NCBI RefSeq assembly: GCF_938010505.1
Contig: NZ_CALLVP010000067.1
Location: forward strand, 1-32,235
Reading direction: 5' to 3'
Source: an uncultured Veillonella sp.
GTDB lineage: Bacteria > Bacillota > Negativicutes > Veillonellales > Veillonellaceae
Length of the DNA: 32,235 nt
A model generated the notes under the pieces. The model was not told the origin of the DNA. It saw nothing but the letters and a program-made list of their open reading frames with translations, and did not search any database. Every line of letters starts with the position of its first letter. Position 1 is the first letter of the stretch. Made by a program: the position numbers and the translations under genes. Positions 32,233 through 32,235 of this stretch are shown here, piece by piece.

Positions 32233-32235
32233 ATT

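Noticed and set aside
1..32235. CRISPR array or insertion sequence
   Set aside because: No regularly spaced direct repeats and no transposase gene were seen.

Overview
The window reads as chromosomal DNA from a low-GC Gram-negative Firmicute, most likely Veillonella or a close Negativicutes relative. Gene content and order are Firmicute (clpC-radA-yacL-ispDF-gltX ... cysS-mrnC-rlmB-rae1-sigH; pcrA-ligA-gatCAB; a T-box leader). An RND efflux pair with a lipoprotein adaptor implies an outer membrane. The genus is an inference from gene order and style; no database search was possible. Almost every gene is on the + strand; the one exception is the integrase at the right edge.

Region 1 (1-5.5 kb): the end of clpC, then radA (DNA repair), a membrane PIN/TRAM protein (YacL family), a fused ispDF (two isoprenoid-pathway enzymes in one chain) and gltX. 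Region 2 (5.5-11.1 kb): an SBF-family sodium symporter with its own promoter, a tRNA-Cys T-box leader, cysS, Mini-RNase III (mrnC), rlmB, rae1/yacP, sigH and secG. Region 3 (11.1-17.1 kb): rnr, smpB and ssrA (the trans-translation and RNA-decay set), with a small biotin operon lodged between smpB and ssrA. That operon comprises an ECF-type S component, bioW and bioF, under two BirA-like operators. Region 4 (17.2-21.7 kb): an RND efflux operon (adaptor and inner-membrane pump). Region 5 (21.7-30.6 kb): ppaC, then pcrA-ligA and gatC-gatA-gatB. Region 6 (30.6-32.2 kb): a short unknown protein with an acidic N-terminus and a hydrophobic C-terminus, then a tyrosine recombinase on the - strand that probably marks one end of an integrated element running past the window.

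Most of the window is core housekeeping. Several intergenic regions carry near-consensus sigma-A promoters (17-bp spacers) and strong intrinsic terminators, so the transcription units can be drawn with fair confidence. The points most worth a second look are: the biotin operon, with an S component that lacks the BioY hallmarks; a recurring CTATAG element inside promoter spacers; terminator-like hairpins placed just before the ribosome binding sites of radA and rnr; and the junction beside the integrase. I saw no CRISPR array, insertion sequence, rRNA or tRNA gene.
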